Of a stretch of DNA of 64,000 nt, positions 45,531-57,080 are shown piece after piece. Within the stretch, counting starts at the first letter, position 1. Each line of letters begins with the position of its first letter. A program made the position numbers and the translations under genes. This stretch comes from Hippasteria phrygiana (lineage: Eukaryota; Echinodermata; Asteroidea; Valvatida; Goniasteridae): the NCBI GenBank assembly GCA_037893225.1, contig JAZGUH010000760.1, positions 310,001 through 374,000 of the forward strand, in the 5' to 3' direction. The notes under the pieces were generated by a model. It worked only from the letters and a program-made list of their open reading frames with translations. It did not search any database and was not told the origin of the DNA.

Positions 45531-47734
45531 TCAAGAGACACAAGATGCGGAAGAACTACCGGTACACTGTACAGAAAAACAATTTTGACGTGTTTACAAT
45601 CCACCTGTATGATGCCGGTCCCCTTGGTAGCGCCCGCCTTGATGGTATCAAATTTATGCAGTGGTGGGCCGCAGCGCAAGTTCCACCTTCCTCGAATATC
45701 CGTGGAATGGATTGTCAGTGGAATGAGGAATGGGGGAATAGAGAATGTGCGGAATGTGTGTGGAATCGTGAATGTGGAATCGCACTGTGGAAGGAGAATG
45801 TGTAAGGGGCAATTCCTGAGGTTTCTTGTTCGTGTCATCAGGCCCTTTTAATTAACCCTGGGTTTTGGCCCGAGCATTCAATAACTCTTCAGTCTGATTA
45901 ATGCTGTGGATTTGAGTCCCTGGAATGAAGGTGGAATCAGTAATCAGAATCGGTAGTCATGCCTTTAATCACTCCTCTTCATCCTCCTTATTAGTCTGGT
46001 ATTATTTAAACCCCAGTTAATAATTCCAATCACCTAATAATCACTTCAATCATCTGCCGAAAATTCAGCCCTAGTGCAGCTGTTTTTGTATTGTACAAAA
46101 GTCCCCCATAAGCCTGAGTACATTGTACAATTCTCGCTACCGTAACAACAGTGCAAAATCACAGTGACCATGTATCAATCAGCAGTATTCTCCTACTAAC
46201 AAAGTGCTACAGTCAAACATGCAGTTGGTGATTTCCTAATAAACCTAAGTTCACATATAGTTCACACTACATGTATACCCAAGTCTGCAATTTCTATGCA
46301 CTCTATCCAAGTTGTTGATTTGTTTAACTAAGTTTCTTTATCAAAACAATTCAGTTTGGTAGGAAAGTATCAGTATTTTGAAATTGTCAACGAGGTTCTG
46401 AAAGGAAAAGGTTGTATGTCAGATTCTGTTCAATGAATGTGAAACTTTTATCTTTCTCAAATAGCTGTCTCTGGAAGTGTTTTCATTGTTTTGAGCTCAT
46501 TATCAGAGCCTGGGGGGATGTGAATCCTTTTAAGGGGCATTGTCGCCCTGCAGGTTGCTAATAGGTAAAGGAAATTTAAATCTGGTCAAAACAACTGCCT
46601 CTTAAAGTTAACTGAGTTAGAGTGCCTGGTGAATAATCGCGAAAGATTTTCGAAAAATCTCTTTAAAGCTGCCCACCTCATAATTTTCAAAACAGTACCC
46701 TTGCCACAAAACAAAGTTCTTATTTCAGTAAAAGAAAAAGTACAGTCACCCTGCTAACCACTTTAATAAAAAGTGGACCAGGACTTCCCTACAATGTTGG
46801 CTCGGTGGTAACAAGTCTATGATTGTTAAAACTCGTGCACAAAAATGTGTTATTGGCGCCACATCCGCTAACAACGGACGTCAACATTAAGCGTGGGAAT
46901 GGGGTGGTGGAGGTATACTGTTGAGGTGTCCCAAGATTTTTGTCCAAGATTGTTGCCCCGACATCCTTTGGCTTAAATACAAGCGCTACTAGCAGTGTGG
47001 AAATGGTCTTTTTAAAAATGGTCTTTTTAAAAACTCCTCGGGGAAGGTTTACTGTAACAGTTGAAAAATGAATAGACCTACAGTGGTTCAACAGGAAGGA
47101 ATCTGTCACTTTTAGCAGAAATTTTATCAACTTTTCAAAAGCATGCTGGGTGAGTACAAACAAATTAACCAAAATGTTGCTTGATATTTTTGATGATATT
47201 TTAGCGAAGGTTATTTTTTAGCTTGTATGCATGAATCGTAACTCGTTAGCATTCTTCAGTACAGAAACCAAATTAAATAAGGATAGGTGTAGGATAAAAA
47301 AATACAGGGAAATATTGAGGTCCAGTTCTTTTGTACCCTGTATTGTTGTAAGAGGTGAAAGAATAATTTGAACAAAAGTGAGGAAATTATTTCAACAAAA
47401 TTCAAAACTTATCAAAATGTCAATTATGTTAGTATCATCTGCTCAAGTGAGCTGTTGCTTCAGGCCTACATTATTTTTGCGACCGTCTGGCAAACATTTT
47501 GCCCAATTTCCGAATGCCACGTTTGATTTCTGGACTAAGTTTCAAGTTGCTGAAAGCCTCACGCGATTCGCGAAAGAAGTTTTATTAAGGTAATAGTACC
47601 AATATCCAACTGAATAGAGTACCGAAGTCTGACGTCAGTTGCCGCGGCAATGGTTCCAAACACATGCAGTTTAGAATGTATTCTGGTTCCAAACATTGCA
47701 TTGATTGACGTCATCACTTCTGTACTCTATGAGG
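45531..47734. other. RDH 3' flank; no second gene recognised
   Basis: Just after the stop come GGAAT-rich short repeats (45690-45800), then a run of TAATCA-type sequence near 45890-46050. CTAATAAACC at 46234 or TTTAATAAAAAG at 46762 could be polyadenylation signals for the RDH gene; neither is proven. No motif-bearing frame is present. Confidence 0.45.
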
Positions 47735-47742
47735 TTGAAGTT

Positions 47743-48857
47743 CAGCGGCGGCGATTTCTCGTCAAGGTTGGGGGACGGGGCCCACAGAGACGGGCCATAT
47801 AATGTATATACAAGGGGAACTTATTGTGGGGGGGGGGGGGGGGCACTGCCATAACCGTCCCCTCCCCCATGATCGCCGCCCATGGCTGCTGTCATACAAC
47901 TTGGGCTCTTTTTTTCGGCTAGATCGTGAATTTACGGAGCCCCTAAAGGGACTTCCAATTTATTTTTTTTATCGTGCGCACGACTTAATTTGTCTCGGGC
48001 GCAGGACATATATCTCGTGCGCACGACGTACCGTAAGTGCACGAATGAGTTATAGCTGCACGTGACGTGAAAAAGACTGGACAACAGTGTTGGGGTAAAG
48101 GTATTGACCCTCAAGGCTAAGGCCAAGGCTTCGACTCACAAGGCCAAGGCTTCGGCCCTCAAAGCCCAGCAGGCCCCTCAAGGCCAAGGCCCTATACAAA
48201 ATTGACTACACAAATGTAGGCCTGCTCATAAAATGTAGCCACACCATCATGAATCGCTTTTATTAAGAGAAGAAACTCATTATTTCCAATCAGAGCATTC
48301 TGTGTCAACTGCTGGACAAGCCTGCAGGCCTGCCGCGCCTGCAGGCCTGCCGCGCGAGCTGTGCTGGCTGCTACATTTTTGTACGACCACAAGTGGTTAA
48401 TAACTCGTGCAATTATGTCGTGCGCACGAGATAAAAATATATTGGACGTCCCTTTAGGAGCTCCGTATTACGATTGAACGGCAGAAAAACTTGATACTGT
48501 TGGCAAGAGCAACTCTTCAGAACATGCGAATCCAATCGCCAGCTCTCGAGACCCAAGTTCAGCGCCGGGAATTGTGGCCGAGTTTAGTAAGTTTTTTCAG
48601 ACCGATTTTTCTGCTCTCCCGCATGACTGCACGTGCTATTTAATGCGACAAGCCGGAGTCCGGTCCCAGCGGCGGCAATTTTCTCATCAAGGTTGGGTGG
48701 GGAAGCAGTGTACGCCACTGGGTGGGGGAGGGAGGGGCCCATAGAATGTATATGACAATGGGGAAATTATTGTGGGGACACTGCCATAGCCGTCCCCCAA
48801 AAAAATATCGAGGGGACGTGCGCCCCCCCCCCCCCCCCCCCGAGATCGCCGCCCATG
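47743..48857. mobile_element. hAT-type composite with 8-bp target duplication
   Basis: The outer ends CAGCGGCGGCGATT and GATCGCCGCCCATG are inverted, and TTGAAGTT flanks both (47735-47742, 48858-48865). A second right end (47871-47884) and second left end (about 48669) lie inside, so two copies share one outer duplication. Each copy has GGAACTTATTGTGGGG-like sequence with G or C runs and ACTGCCATA.CCGTCCCC. Confidence 0.82.
47934..48466. mobile_element. MITE with ACGGAGCCCCTAAAGGGAC ends
   Basis: Left ACGGAGCCCCTAAAGGGACT, right GTCCCTTTAGGAGCTCCGT; inside the arms ATCGTGCGCACGAC and GTCGTGCGCACGAG also pair. The middle has CAAGGCCAAGGCTTCG short repeats (48110-48190). It is nested in the hAT composite. 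Confidence 0.78.
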
Positions 48858-49554
48858 TTGAAGTTCATCAACAAAGACGTTTATCTTTGTCACACGCACT
48901 GTACGCACGAGGCAATTTTGGACCTTTACAGAGTTTTGCTTTTCTTTTCTGGTTTGCTACGGTATTAGGCGAAGGCCCTTAAAAGCTATTAAACACGGAA
49001 AAAGGCACTGTTCCAGAACAACCAAAACGACATCGTCATGTATTACTGAAAGTGCACAAGGCCTTATTGAATAGGCACAAGGCTTTATTGAATAGGCACA
49101 AGGCGCGACGATGTCATTTTGGTGGTTCTGGATAAGTGCTTACCATTAAACACACGAGCGGGGGAGGAGGTTCGACCCCCAAAACCCCCCTCTGGATCCG
49201 CCCCAGGGAATGCGAATGAATGAGATAGGCCTTCATTTTTCTGACTATACGTGTGTTGACATTCCTAGAAAAAAAGCGTCCCGATAAGCCAGTTCGATAT
49301 CTCAAGGTCAAAGGTTATTCGGGATACAATATCTGACGTAATGTCTCGCCATGTTTAAACGCGAACGCCCATTCTGGTTTAATTTAACACGTGCGCGTTG
49401 TGCGACCACCCTTTGCGTTCACACTTGCGCGTTGGGTCAAGCGGGTCAGTCGGGATAAAATGTCATTGTGCACTTGCGCAGTTGACCGAACTGGCTTATA
49501 AAAGTGTTAATGTTTTTCTTCTTAGGGATTGCCTGGACCTGATTGTCTGATGTG

Positions 49555-49940
49555 AATAAGCCAGTTCGGTATTCCAACTGCGCATGTGCACAACAAGATT
49601 CGACGATTTTTCTCTCGGGAAAAACGTGGCAGATAAATGCAAACAAGGCTATGGGGGACGTGGTAACCGAATCTGCATTCTTGCAATTGTTCGTCCAATC
49701 GAAAAGACGATGGAAACTTTCGTTCGAACAAAAGTTTGGACACACAATTTCAAGACACCTGAAAACACTTCGCTGTCCAAACGTTTTTTTGAAAAATGTT
49801 ACTTCAGAACACGACGATCTCTTTAAATTTGCTGGTACCCGCTATGCTTTTGCACGCATACTATGAAATGTTTCTCCCGAAAGAAAAATTGTCAAATCTT
49901 GATGTGCACATGCGCAGTTGGAATACCGAACTGGCTTATT
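49555..49940. mobile_element. MITE with AATAAGCCAGTTCGGTATTCC ends
   Basis: AATAAGCCAGTTCGGTATTC at left and its inverse at right over about 36 bp including AACTGCGCATGTGCAC. A homologous, more diverged copy is at 60901-61280 (shared GACGTGGTAACCGAATCTGC). The peptides read from it are artefacts. Confidence 0.85.
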
Positions 49941-50084
49941 GCCTCGTGATCGTGGCCGGCCTCGCTTTATTAGACGACTCCACTTTATTATTATTATTAT
50001 TAGTTTATTCAGGCAGTCATTATGAAAATACAAGAAAAACATACATTTTTTATACACTTTGAGCTCCGTGCGCCAACAAAAAGG

Positions 50085-51388
50085 TAGTCTTGGTTCAAGA
50101 CGTTGTTACGTATATACGCGATAACCGGCCGCCGCGAGAGGGCGTTATCATGACAAACTATTACTAACTAGCCACGAACCGCCATTAACAACTTGGAAAT
50201 TTCGTAAAATCTCCCCCCGAAAAATGGGGGAAATTAGTGCGCATGCGTCAATTCTGTATGAAAATGAGAAATATGTTCTCTTCACGCAAGCGCACATACG
50301 AAAAATGAGCTGCCATGAAGTTGCACAATAGTCTGGTAGCTATCTATACTACTGGCCGAAGGGGCGCTGGTAAGTTCGCGATCGAAGCTGCTATGCCTTG
50401 CATTGCAGGCAGCCGGGCCGGCTATGCGCTAGCGGCTGCAGTGTTCACCGCTCGTGTTCGCATGCGACGTCTTGCAACTGTGACGATCGACGCGAGGGAG
50501 ATACGACGGGGAAGGTGCCGGGCGGGACCGGGCAGGCAACCTGGGTGATGGTGTGTGATCTGCGGGAAATTACTTGTTACATGCAATAAATACCTCTCCA
50601 TTATATTAAACCGTCGGTGGGGCTCGGACAACTCGACCGTTGGCCGACTCGACTCGAGACAACTCGACCGTTGAGACAACTCGACCGTCTTTGCGTCAAA
50701 TGGGAAGACAAGTCGTCCGTGGAGACAAGTCTTCCGTTGAGACAAGTCGTCCGTTGAATTGAAGTCGACTCGGAGGTAGGGGAATCGCTGGGGTTTCTCG
50801 GCGGGGATTCGCGTCCAGCCTCAAAGCAAACATGAGCCTGAATTTTTGTCGAGTTTCACCAGTGGAGAAAACCCGCAGAAGATCTGGAGTGCGTCTCAGT
50901 ATCTGTGAACTGTGTGACAATCGTATCACCAGAGTACGACAATCTCCGTTTTCCCTGGCCGTAAAGACTAGGGCCTCGTGAGCTATTTGTTTTATTATTA
51001 TCACGGCCTTTTTTATTTTATATCTAAATCAAATCACCCAACAAGGTCTCCTCAGCACCATTATAATATATCATATTCAGCCCGTTAAGATTTTCTGTTT
51101 ATTATATATCCATCATTCCGGAACTTTTTAGTTCATTCCCCTCGGCCCTAGTAGTCATCAGGGGGTTGGATCTATGCATAATGCATTCATATGTATTTGC
51201 AAACTACATAATGCGCGCTGCAATCATTGGGCTAATTAAGCAGGTGCGTGCGCACAACACGGCTTCTACGAAATTCCCAAGACGTTGTTACTGGCGGTTC
51301 GTGGCTATATAATAGTTTGTCGTGATAACGCCCTCTCGCGGCGGCCGGTTATCGCGTATATACGTAACAACGTCTTGAACCAAGACTA
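50085..51388. mobile_element. MULE-like element: about 95-bp TIRs, 9-bp target duplication
   Basis: TAGTCTTGGTTCAAGACGTT at left is inverted at right (AACGTCTTGAACCAAGACTA), and the match continues through GTATATACGCGATAACCGGC and GAGAGGGCGTTATCA to about 95 bp. ACAAAAAGG occurs on both sides (50076-50084 and 51389-51397). Long TIRs plus 9-bp duplication fit Mutator-like elements. No transposase; 50620-50760 has GAGACAACTCGACCGTT repeats. Confidence 0.85.
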
Positions 51389-52194
51389 ACAAAAAGGGCG
51401 CTTTTTCACCTAGCAACGATGTCCCATGGGCGGGTCACATACCTTTTCGCTGGTTGGGGGGTTTCGGATAGTCAGTCTTTTTTCGTGGTTTTGATTCTGA
51501 GTAATAGAGGTGGGAATCGGACACTCCACAACCCAAATTAAAGGGTGTGTTCGAACTCCACAACCCAAATTAAAGGGTGTGTTCGAGTAGCTTACCCGGA
51601 TCGACTAGGGTGAAGGCAGACGGGTTAGCCACGAGAGCTGGGGTATAAAACGCTCCTCAAACGCCCTCTCCTGTTGATGTCACCTAACGCTTGAGTTTGG
51701 CGATTGTGTAGTTACGGACACCTCTTTATATTTAATCCATTTCGAGTAAAGGTTGTTTTTATCATTCCAAAATGCATTTATCTACCTTAAGTATACTTAA
51801 TTCTCTTAATTTTAAAGACATTTTTTGTAATTTTCTACAGTTTCTTGCTTTAGAAAATGCAATTTTCTTAGGGCCTACTTGCGGTTGTTGTCTTGCGAAT
51901 CAGTGCGGTTTTCGCCATCTTTATTTTCGTGTTGCGTTTTGTCATCTTCGTTGTCGTTTTACCCCCAAAATTGTCCACACTTTTTTTTAAAACATGCCCT
52001 CTATCTACGACACACCTGTTGCTTTTTGAGACGATGCAATCACTATTTCTGTACGTAGTCCGTCCGTCAGTACGTAGTCCGTAGGTCATTTTGGTTAAAT
52101 TTAAGTTTCGACAAATTGGTCTTTTACGCAAATTTGAGGTCCAATTGCAATCAAACTTGGGTCATGTATTCAATAGGGCAACCTTTATATGATG

Positions 52195-52545
52195 CGTGTG
52201 TCAAAGGTCAAGAACTGAGGCCAAAGGTCATTTGAGGTCAAAGTCATTTGAGGTCAAAGTCATTTGAGGTCAAGTTGTAAAATTGGTCTTATATGCAAAG
52301 TTGAATTCCAATCAGGCTTGGGTCATATGCATTCAATATTGCAACCTTTATATGATGCTTGTGTCAAAGGTCAAGTGCTGTCAAGTTCTAAAATAGGCTG
52401 GAATTGTCCAACTTGTCTCATTTGAAAACGAAGTCCAATTGGAATAAAACTTGGGTCATGCATGCACTATTGTAACCTTTATATGATGGTCGTGTCAAAG
52501 GTCAAGTACTCAGGTCAAAGGTCATGTGAGGTCAAGTTGTAAAAA
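52195..52545. repeat. AGGTCA direct-repeat cluster
   Basis: GAGGTCAAAGTCATTT is repeated three times at 52234-52275, and a perfect AGGTCA-A-AGGTCA (DR1) is at 52512-52524. Larger about 120-bp units (CTTGGGTCATG.ATTCA.TA and AACCTTTATATGATG) recur three times. The DR1 matches RXR/PPAR/HNF4-type half-site layout; function is unknown. Confidence 0.75.
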
Positions 52546-53199
52546 AGGGGCTGGAATTGTACAATTGGTCATTGTGCTATTGTGCCGATTGAGGTGTCAA
52601 AATGTGCAGAGAACATGAATAACGTTTAAGCAGGCGAGACGCGTGGTTCGAGAACCACTTGTTTAATGGGTGCATTCGAGTAGCTTACCCGGATCGACTT
52701 GGGTGAAGGCAGACGGGTCAGATACGAGAGCTGGGCTATAGAACGCTCAATCGCCCTCTCCTGTTGATGTCACCTTGCACTTGGCCGCCCATGGATGAAT
52801 AAGAGTCGGCGATTGTGTAGTTACGGACCCCTCTTTATATTTGATCCATTTCGAGTCAAGGTTGTTTCCAAAATGAATTTATCAACCTAAAGTATACTCC
52901 TCTCAATTCTAATGACATCATTTTTTGTAATTCTTAATAGTTTCCTGCGGGAGAAAATGCAATTTTCTTCCGTGTTTTGCAGTTGGTGTCTTGCGAATCA
53001 GTGCAGTCTTCGCCATCTTTATTTTCGTGTTGCGTTTTGTCATCTTCGTTGTCGTTTTACCCAAACATTTCCCACAAAAAATTAAAAACTCTGCCCTCTA
53101 TCTACGACATACACATGTACCTGTTGGTTTTTAATGTCGCAATCTAGTTTGCCAAGTCCAATAACTTAAAAGTAGATTTTGTTCTCATGGGAACAGTCC

Positions 53200-53417
53200 T
53201 TAAAACCCCTTGGGCACGATATTTTACGGGAGACGTCGGGGTGTTGCAGCGGTTCTGGCAGCCAAATCGAACCGCTACAATGTGTTTGTGTAGTCAAGCA
53301 TGACATAAACAATAATCCAACAATGGATTGAAACTGCACAAACGGCGGCCAATAGCGTCATCCGGCCTGGTGGCACTTTTTTACGCCATATGGCGTCAAC
53401 CGTATGCAAGGGGTTAA
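53200..53417 (-). mobile_element. TTAA-bounded MITE, AACCCCTTGCGTACG family
   Basis: Left TTAAAACCCCTTGGGCACG, right CGTATGCAAGGGGTTAA. The interior matches 41345-41564 in the same orientation. It is nested in the duplicated element above. Confidence 0.83.
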
Positions 53418-53875
53418 CTACACAATCGCCTTTCAGGTCAGCCATTTTTAATTCACCGCTCCAGTAGAATTTGTGGGTAGTCAGACTTAACTACGCATGC
53501 GTTTGACGTAATTCCACCAGTGACTCTGCTCCGCGAGCAGGGTCTGTGGTGGCTGACCCGAGTGAGCCCCGGGTATGACGTCAGACCTAATCGAACGGCA
53601 CGGGGCTAACCTGAGTCGACCCGGGTGAGCTACTCGAACGTACCCTATTATAACTAATCGCCCTTGAGGTCAGCCGTTTTTTAATTCCCCGCTCTAGTAG
53701 AATCTGTGGGTAATTAGGCTTAACTACGCATGCGTGTGACGTAATTCCACCAGTCACTCTGCTCCGCCAGCAGGGTCTGTGGTGGCTGATCCGAGTGAGC
53801 CCGGCCCGGGCATGACGTCAGAGCTAATCGAATGGCATGGCTAACCAGAGTCGGGTGAGCTACTCGAACGCACCC

Positions 53876-54555
53876 GAAGTCAGGCAAGATGGCGTCCACA
53901 ACTCTCCCTTTCTTTCCGTTGAGGGTTACACGGAGCCAATACGTTAAAAAGTTGCGTCTCCGTACGTATCTGAATTGGGTTTTTTTCAAGGGTCATAATG
54001 TTCGATTGACTCCATAGATCCTTTTAGCTTTGGCCTGCATGAGCTCGATCCAAAACAAAACACCAACCTGAAGAAAAAAACACCCAGCGCACGGATGGTC
54101 TATGGATCAGACGGTTACGGAGGCCCTCGGTCGTTGAGGCACTTTTTCACAGGGGGGCGCTCGCTTCGGCATCGAGGCACGTTTTATCGCTTACGGACTT
54201 TGATCTTTTAAAAGGGCCGTCATGCATGAAATTCGCTTCGCATTGCATTTGCATGAAGTGAGTCGGAGTTGAAAGGCCGGTCACTACAAGCATGACATGT
54301 CGACAAGACAATGTTTTTTTTTGGCAAAGTCATCGCGGAATTAATTGTGAATAGGCAGCACACACATGTTGGCAGCTTGAGGCAAATCCACGCATAATCC
54401 ATGTTTGGCAACCATGTCTGTGGATCCTTTCCAAATTGTGGCTGTCGTCGTTGGTGAGTATAGGCCTTAGCAATCACGGTCAAGAACAGCAAAATCTTGG
54501 AAAATAACCAACCCTCTTTGATAACAACTGTCTAAACATGTGGCACAACCTGTTA
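53876..54555. other. No gene recognised
   Basis: No conserved motif, element ends or RNA gene was seen; short open frames on both strands look random. Confidence 0.5.
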
Positions 54556-54729
54556 TTTCAAGATTTATGTCAGCAAAATCTGTAAAAAATGAGGAAGAAA
54601 TCAACATCATGTATGTGAACACTTTAAGTGACTATCCATGGTGCCAAGAACTTCTAACACAGAAAACACAAACTTTCTTCCCCTATATTGCACTAAAATG
54701 TCCCAACAAAATTCTCAAAATTAAAGGTT

Positions 54730-55957
54730 GTGCCAATTGTTTATACAATTATGAACACAAATGGACGGTTATTTTCCAAGATTTGCTGTTCCTTACCGAT
54801 TTTGGTGGGGGGTATTAAAGTAAAATCTTTCCGCAATCTAACCGATGATCCTCAACTTATGGCGGAGAGCTTCAACAATTTTTTTGCAAACATAGGTCCA
54901 AATCTGGCTAGCAATATTCCTCAATGCCAAAATAAATTTTCCGAGTATCTCCTTAATCCTAACCCATATTCCTTATATTTTCACCCAGCTACAAAAGAAG
55001 TTACCGACATTATCAAAAATTTACCAAATAAAAGTAGTAGTGCTTTTGATTCAATTCCGTCATTTGTTCCCAAACAGACTCTCCCTGCTATTGTAACACC
55101 TCTGACATACGTTATTAATTAAAACCCTCCTATAGATACTTATAACTATCACAGCCTATCAAAAACTCTAAACACCAACTCTCACAGCTTGTGTGTGTGT
55201 TTCAACCTGTCATTTGATAGGCTTTGATCTTTACAGCAGCTGGGTCGATTTTGGCCCTGAGAACAGGAGGGTTTTAATATTTCCTTGTTAACTGGTATTG
55301 TACCAGACAATCTAAAGATTGCAAAAGTTATTCCTATTCATAAAGCTTCGGAAACCGACCAAGTAAGCAATTATAGACCAATTTCAATTCTGCCCTGCTT
55401 TTCAATTTGTTTTGAAAGAATTGTTTATAAACGAACACTTGGATTCTTACGTAAATTTAATATCATATCGAACTTTAATTTTTGCTACTACTCATGCAAT
55501 TCTTCATCTATTTAATAAGGTTGTGACAGGATTAGACAATTCAGAGCACACCCTTGGAATTTTTCTTGATTTTTAAAAGGCTTTTGACACCTTAGATCAC
55601 GATGTATTGTTATATGAGCTAAATTATTACGGCATCAGAAGAGTCCTTGTCAATGCATGGTTTCAAAGTTATCTTTCCAATAGAAAGCAATACATGTACC
55701 GGTATGTATTAGTAAATGGCGCCACCTCGAATATACGTTCTTTGACATGTGGATTCCCTCAAGGATCCATTCTTGGACCATTGTTATTCCTCATTTCTTT
55801 GTTTGCCGATGATTCAAATTTATTTTATAGCAACAAAAATATTGATAATCTGATTGACATTGTAAATGCTGATCTTCTTTTGATACCAGACTGGATAAAA
55901 TCAAACAAACTTTCTTTGAACATCAAAAAGACTACCTGTATGCTGTTCAGCAATTGA
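54730..55957 (+). pseudogene. CR1/Jockey-like reverse transcriptase fragments
   Basis: Skipping the MITE, the frame YVIN|ISLLTGIVPDNLK is restored exactly. A frameshift near 55485 and a stop at 55575 follow; GPLLFL runs into SLFADD with about ten residues missing between. The palm motifs (KAFDTLDH, PQGSILGP, FADD) are all visible, so identity as RT is secure although the gene is dead. Confidence 0.9.
55119..55276. mobile_element. TTAACCCTCC-family MITE inside the LINE RT
   Basis: TTAAAACCCTCCTATAG left, ACAGGAGGGTTTTAA right; interior ACAGCCTATCAAAAACTCTA as at 41780. Removing it and one TTAA restores GTTATTAATATTTCC, an in-frame RT codon string, so the insertion hit a TTAA in the RT. Confidence 0.87.
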
Positions 55958-56126
55958 CCTATCGGGGTCGAATCGCGTCAACGCAGCTTTTGAATTATTG
56001 TCCAATCACATCAATTATAATTCCACGTGGAACGCGCAAAATCTGTGACAAACAAAAATTACCCACACAAAATTCCCATAGGGTTGTCTAAGGGGCGTGG
56101 TTAACTCGTAAACGGCGATAGGTCAA
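55954..56126. mobile_element. 173-bp insert with TTGACCTATCG ends in the LINE
   Basis: Left TTGACCTATCGGGGTCG, right CGGCGATAGGTCAA. It separates LSLNIKKTTCMLFSN from the ESAKCLGLYID block of the LINE. Confidence 0.65.
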
Positions 56127-56269
56127 TTCTTTACATTCACTACTAAGGGATATTTTTATTGATACCAATAAAATTACTGTTTACAGAATCTGCAAAATGT
56201 CTTGGTTTATACATTGATAACAAATTATCTTGGAACAATCATTGAATATAAAAACTGTATCTAGAAACA

Positions 56270-56692
56270 TTGGTGTTTCAAGGATCTTTGAATAGATTAT
56301 TTCTACTTAAAAAAGAAGCACTTCGAATTATCAATCATTCTAACTATTTTGCTCAAACTGACCCACTATTTCTACAAGATAAGAAATTGAAAATAAATGA
56401 TATATACTGTTTCCAACTTGGTATCTTTATGTTTCAACTAACAAAAAATGATCTACCAGAATGCATATCATCAATGTTTCATATAAATAGTAACTATCAT
56501 GCTCATTTAACTCGACAGGCCAACAAATTTCATTTGCCATTTGTAAGGACCACTCTCGCAGAGAAAAGTGTTAAATTTGAAGGGCCTAAATTCTGGAACT
56601 CCCTTGACAATTCTTTAAAACAATCGTTATCTACTTATACTTTCAAAATTAACTTTAAACAATCTCTTTTGTATCAGTATTCTGACTTATGA
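56270..56692 (+). pseudogene. LINE C-terminal domain fragment
   Basis: The open frame starts after an internal deletion and encodes LKKEALRIINHSNYFAQTDP, LPECISSMFHINSNYHAHLT and KFEGPKFWNSLDNSLK, ending in a TGA at the natural end of CR1/Jockey proteins. It is the longest intact stretch of this element. Confidence 0.85.
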
Positions 56693-56800
56693 AACAGAAA
56701 TATTAATCCCGGACATCCCATTTCACCCTTAAAACGATCACCAAAATACTAGATACGCCACCTGATATACAAGTAGAGTTCCAGGACTAATTATAAGGTT

Positions 56801-57080
56801 AATAATAATTGTTATGCTTATATAGCGCTTTCCATCGTATCAACGATCTCAAAGCGCTTTACAATTTTTACCCCGTTCATCAGGCCCTAGACCACGCGGC
56901 AGCCGATATCAGCGCTCAATTGGCCTCGACCCTCTCAGGTACCCCATTTATACTCCTGGGTGGAGAGAGGAAATTGTAGTTAAGTGTCTTTCCCAAGGGC
57001 ACAAACACCATGTTCTTGGCAGGGTTCGAACCCACGTACCATCGTACATGAGTCGAACACCGTAACCACTAGGCCACCCG
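56801..57080 (-). repeat. tRNA-derived SINE
   Basis: Minus strand: GGCCTAGTGGTTACGG (A box, near 57060-57076), GTACGTGGGTTCGAACCCTG (B box), then a body ending AAAGCGCTTTGAGATCG...GGAAAGCGCTATATAAGC, a widespread marine-animal SINE body. It sits about 110 bp beyond the LINE 3' end in opposite orientation. Confidence 0.85.

Larger units (their letters stand above)
51575..53875. mobile_element. Duplicated GGGTGNGTTCGAGTAGCTTACCCGG element
   Basis: Two left ends (51575, 52668) and two right ends (53645, 53875; GAGCTACTCGAACGYACCC) enclose repeated interiors: CTTGCGAATCAGTGC and CGTTGTCGTTTTACCC appear at about 51893 and 52990. This looks like a tandem copy with 1.1-kb period. The ends resemble those at 60065-60554 and, with 3-bp A/T flanks there, suggest a Harbinger-type family. 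Confidence 0.75.
54560..56692 (+). mobile_element. CR1/Jockey-like LINE, RT half, with two MITE insertions
   Basis: RT reads KSFRNLTDDPQLMAESFNNF, SSAFDSIPSFV, VPDNLKIAKVIPIHK, NYRPISILPCFS, GIFLDF followed by a stop and KAFDTLDHDVL, GFPQGSILGPLLFL, the catalytic FADDSNLFYS and LGLYIDNKLSW, then the C-terminal KKEALRIINHSNYF and FWNSLD. One in-frame stop, two or more frameshifts and an internal deletion after 56245 make it inactive. A MITE at 55119-55276 and a 173-bp insert at 55954-56126 interrupt it. The endonuclease half is absent (5' truncation, usual for LINEs). Confidence 0.9.

Noticed and set aside
45690..45800. GGAAT satellite array
   Set aside because: Only a few irregular units; too short to call a satellite.
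49446..49866. Overlapping frames on both strands
   Set aside because: They translate an inverted-repeat MITE that is also present at 60901-61280 with frame breaks.
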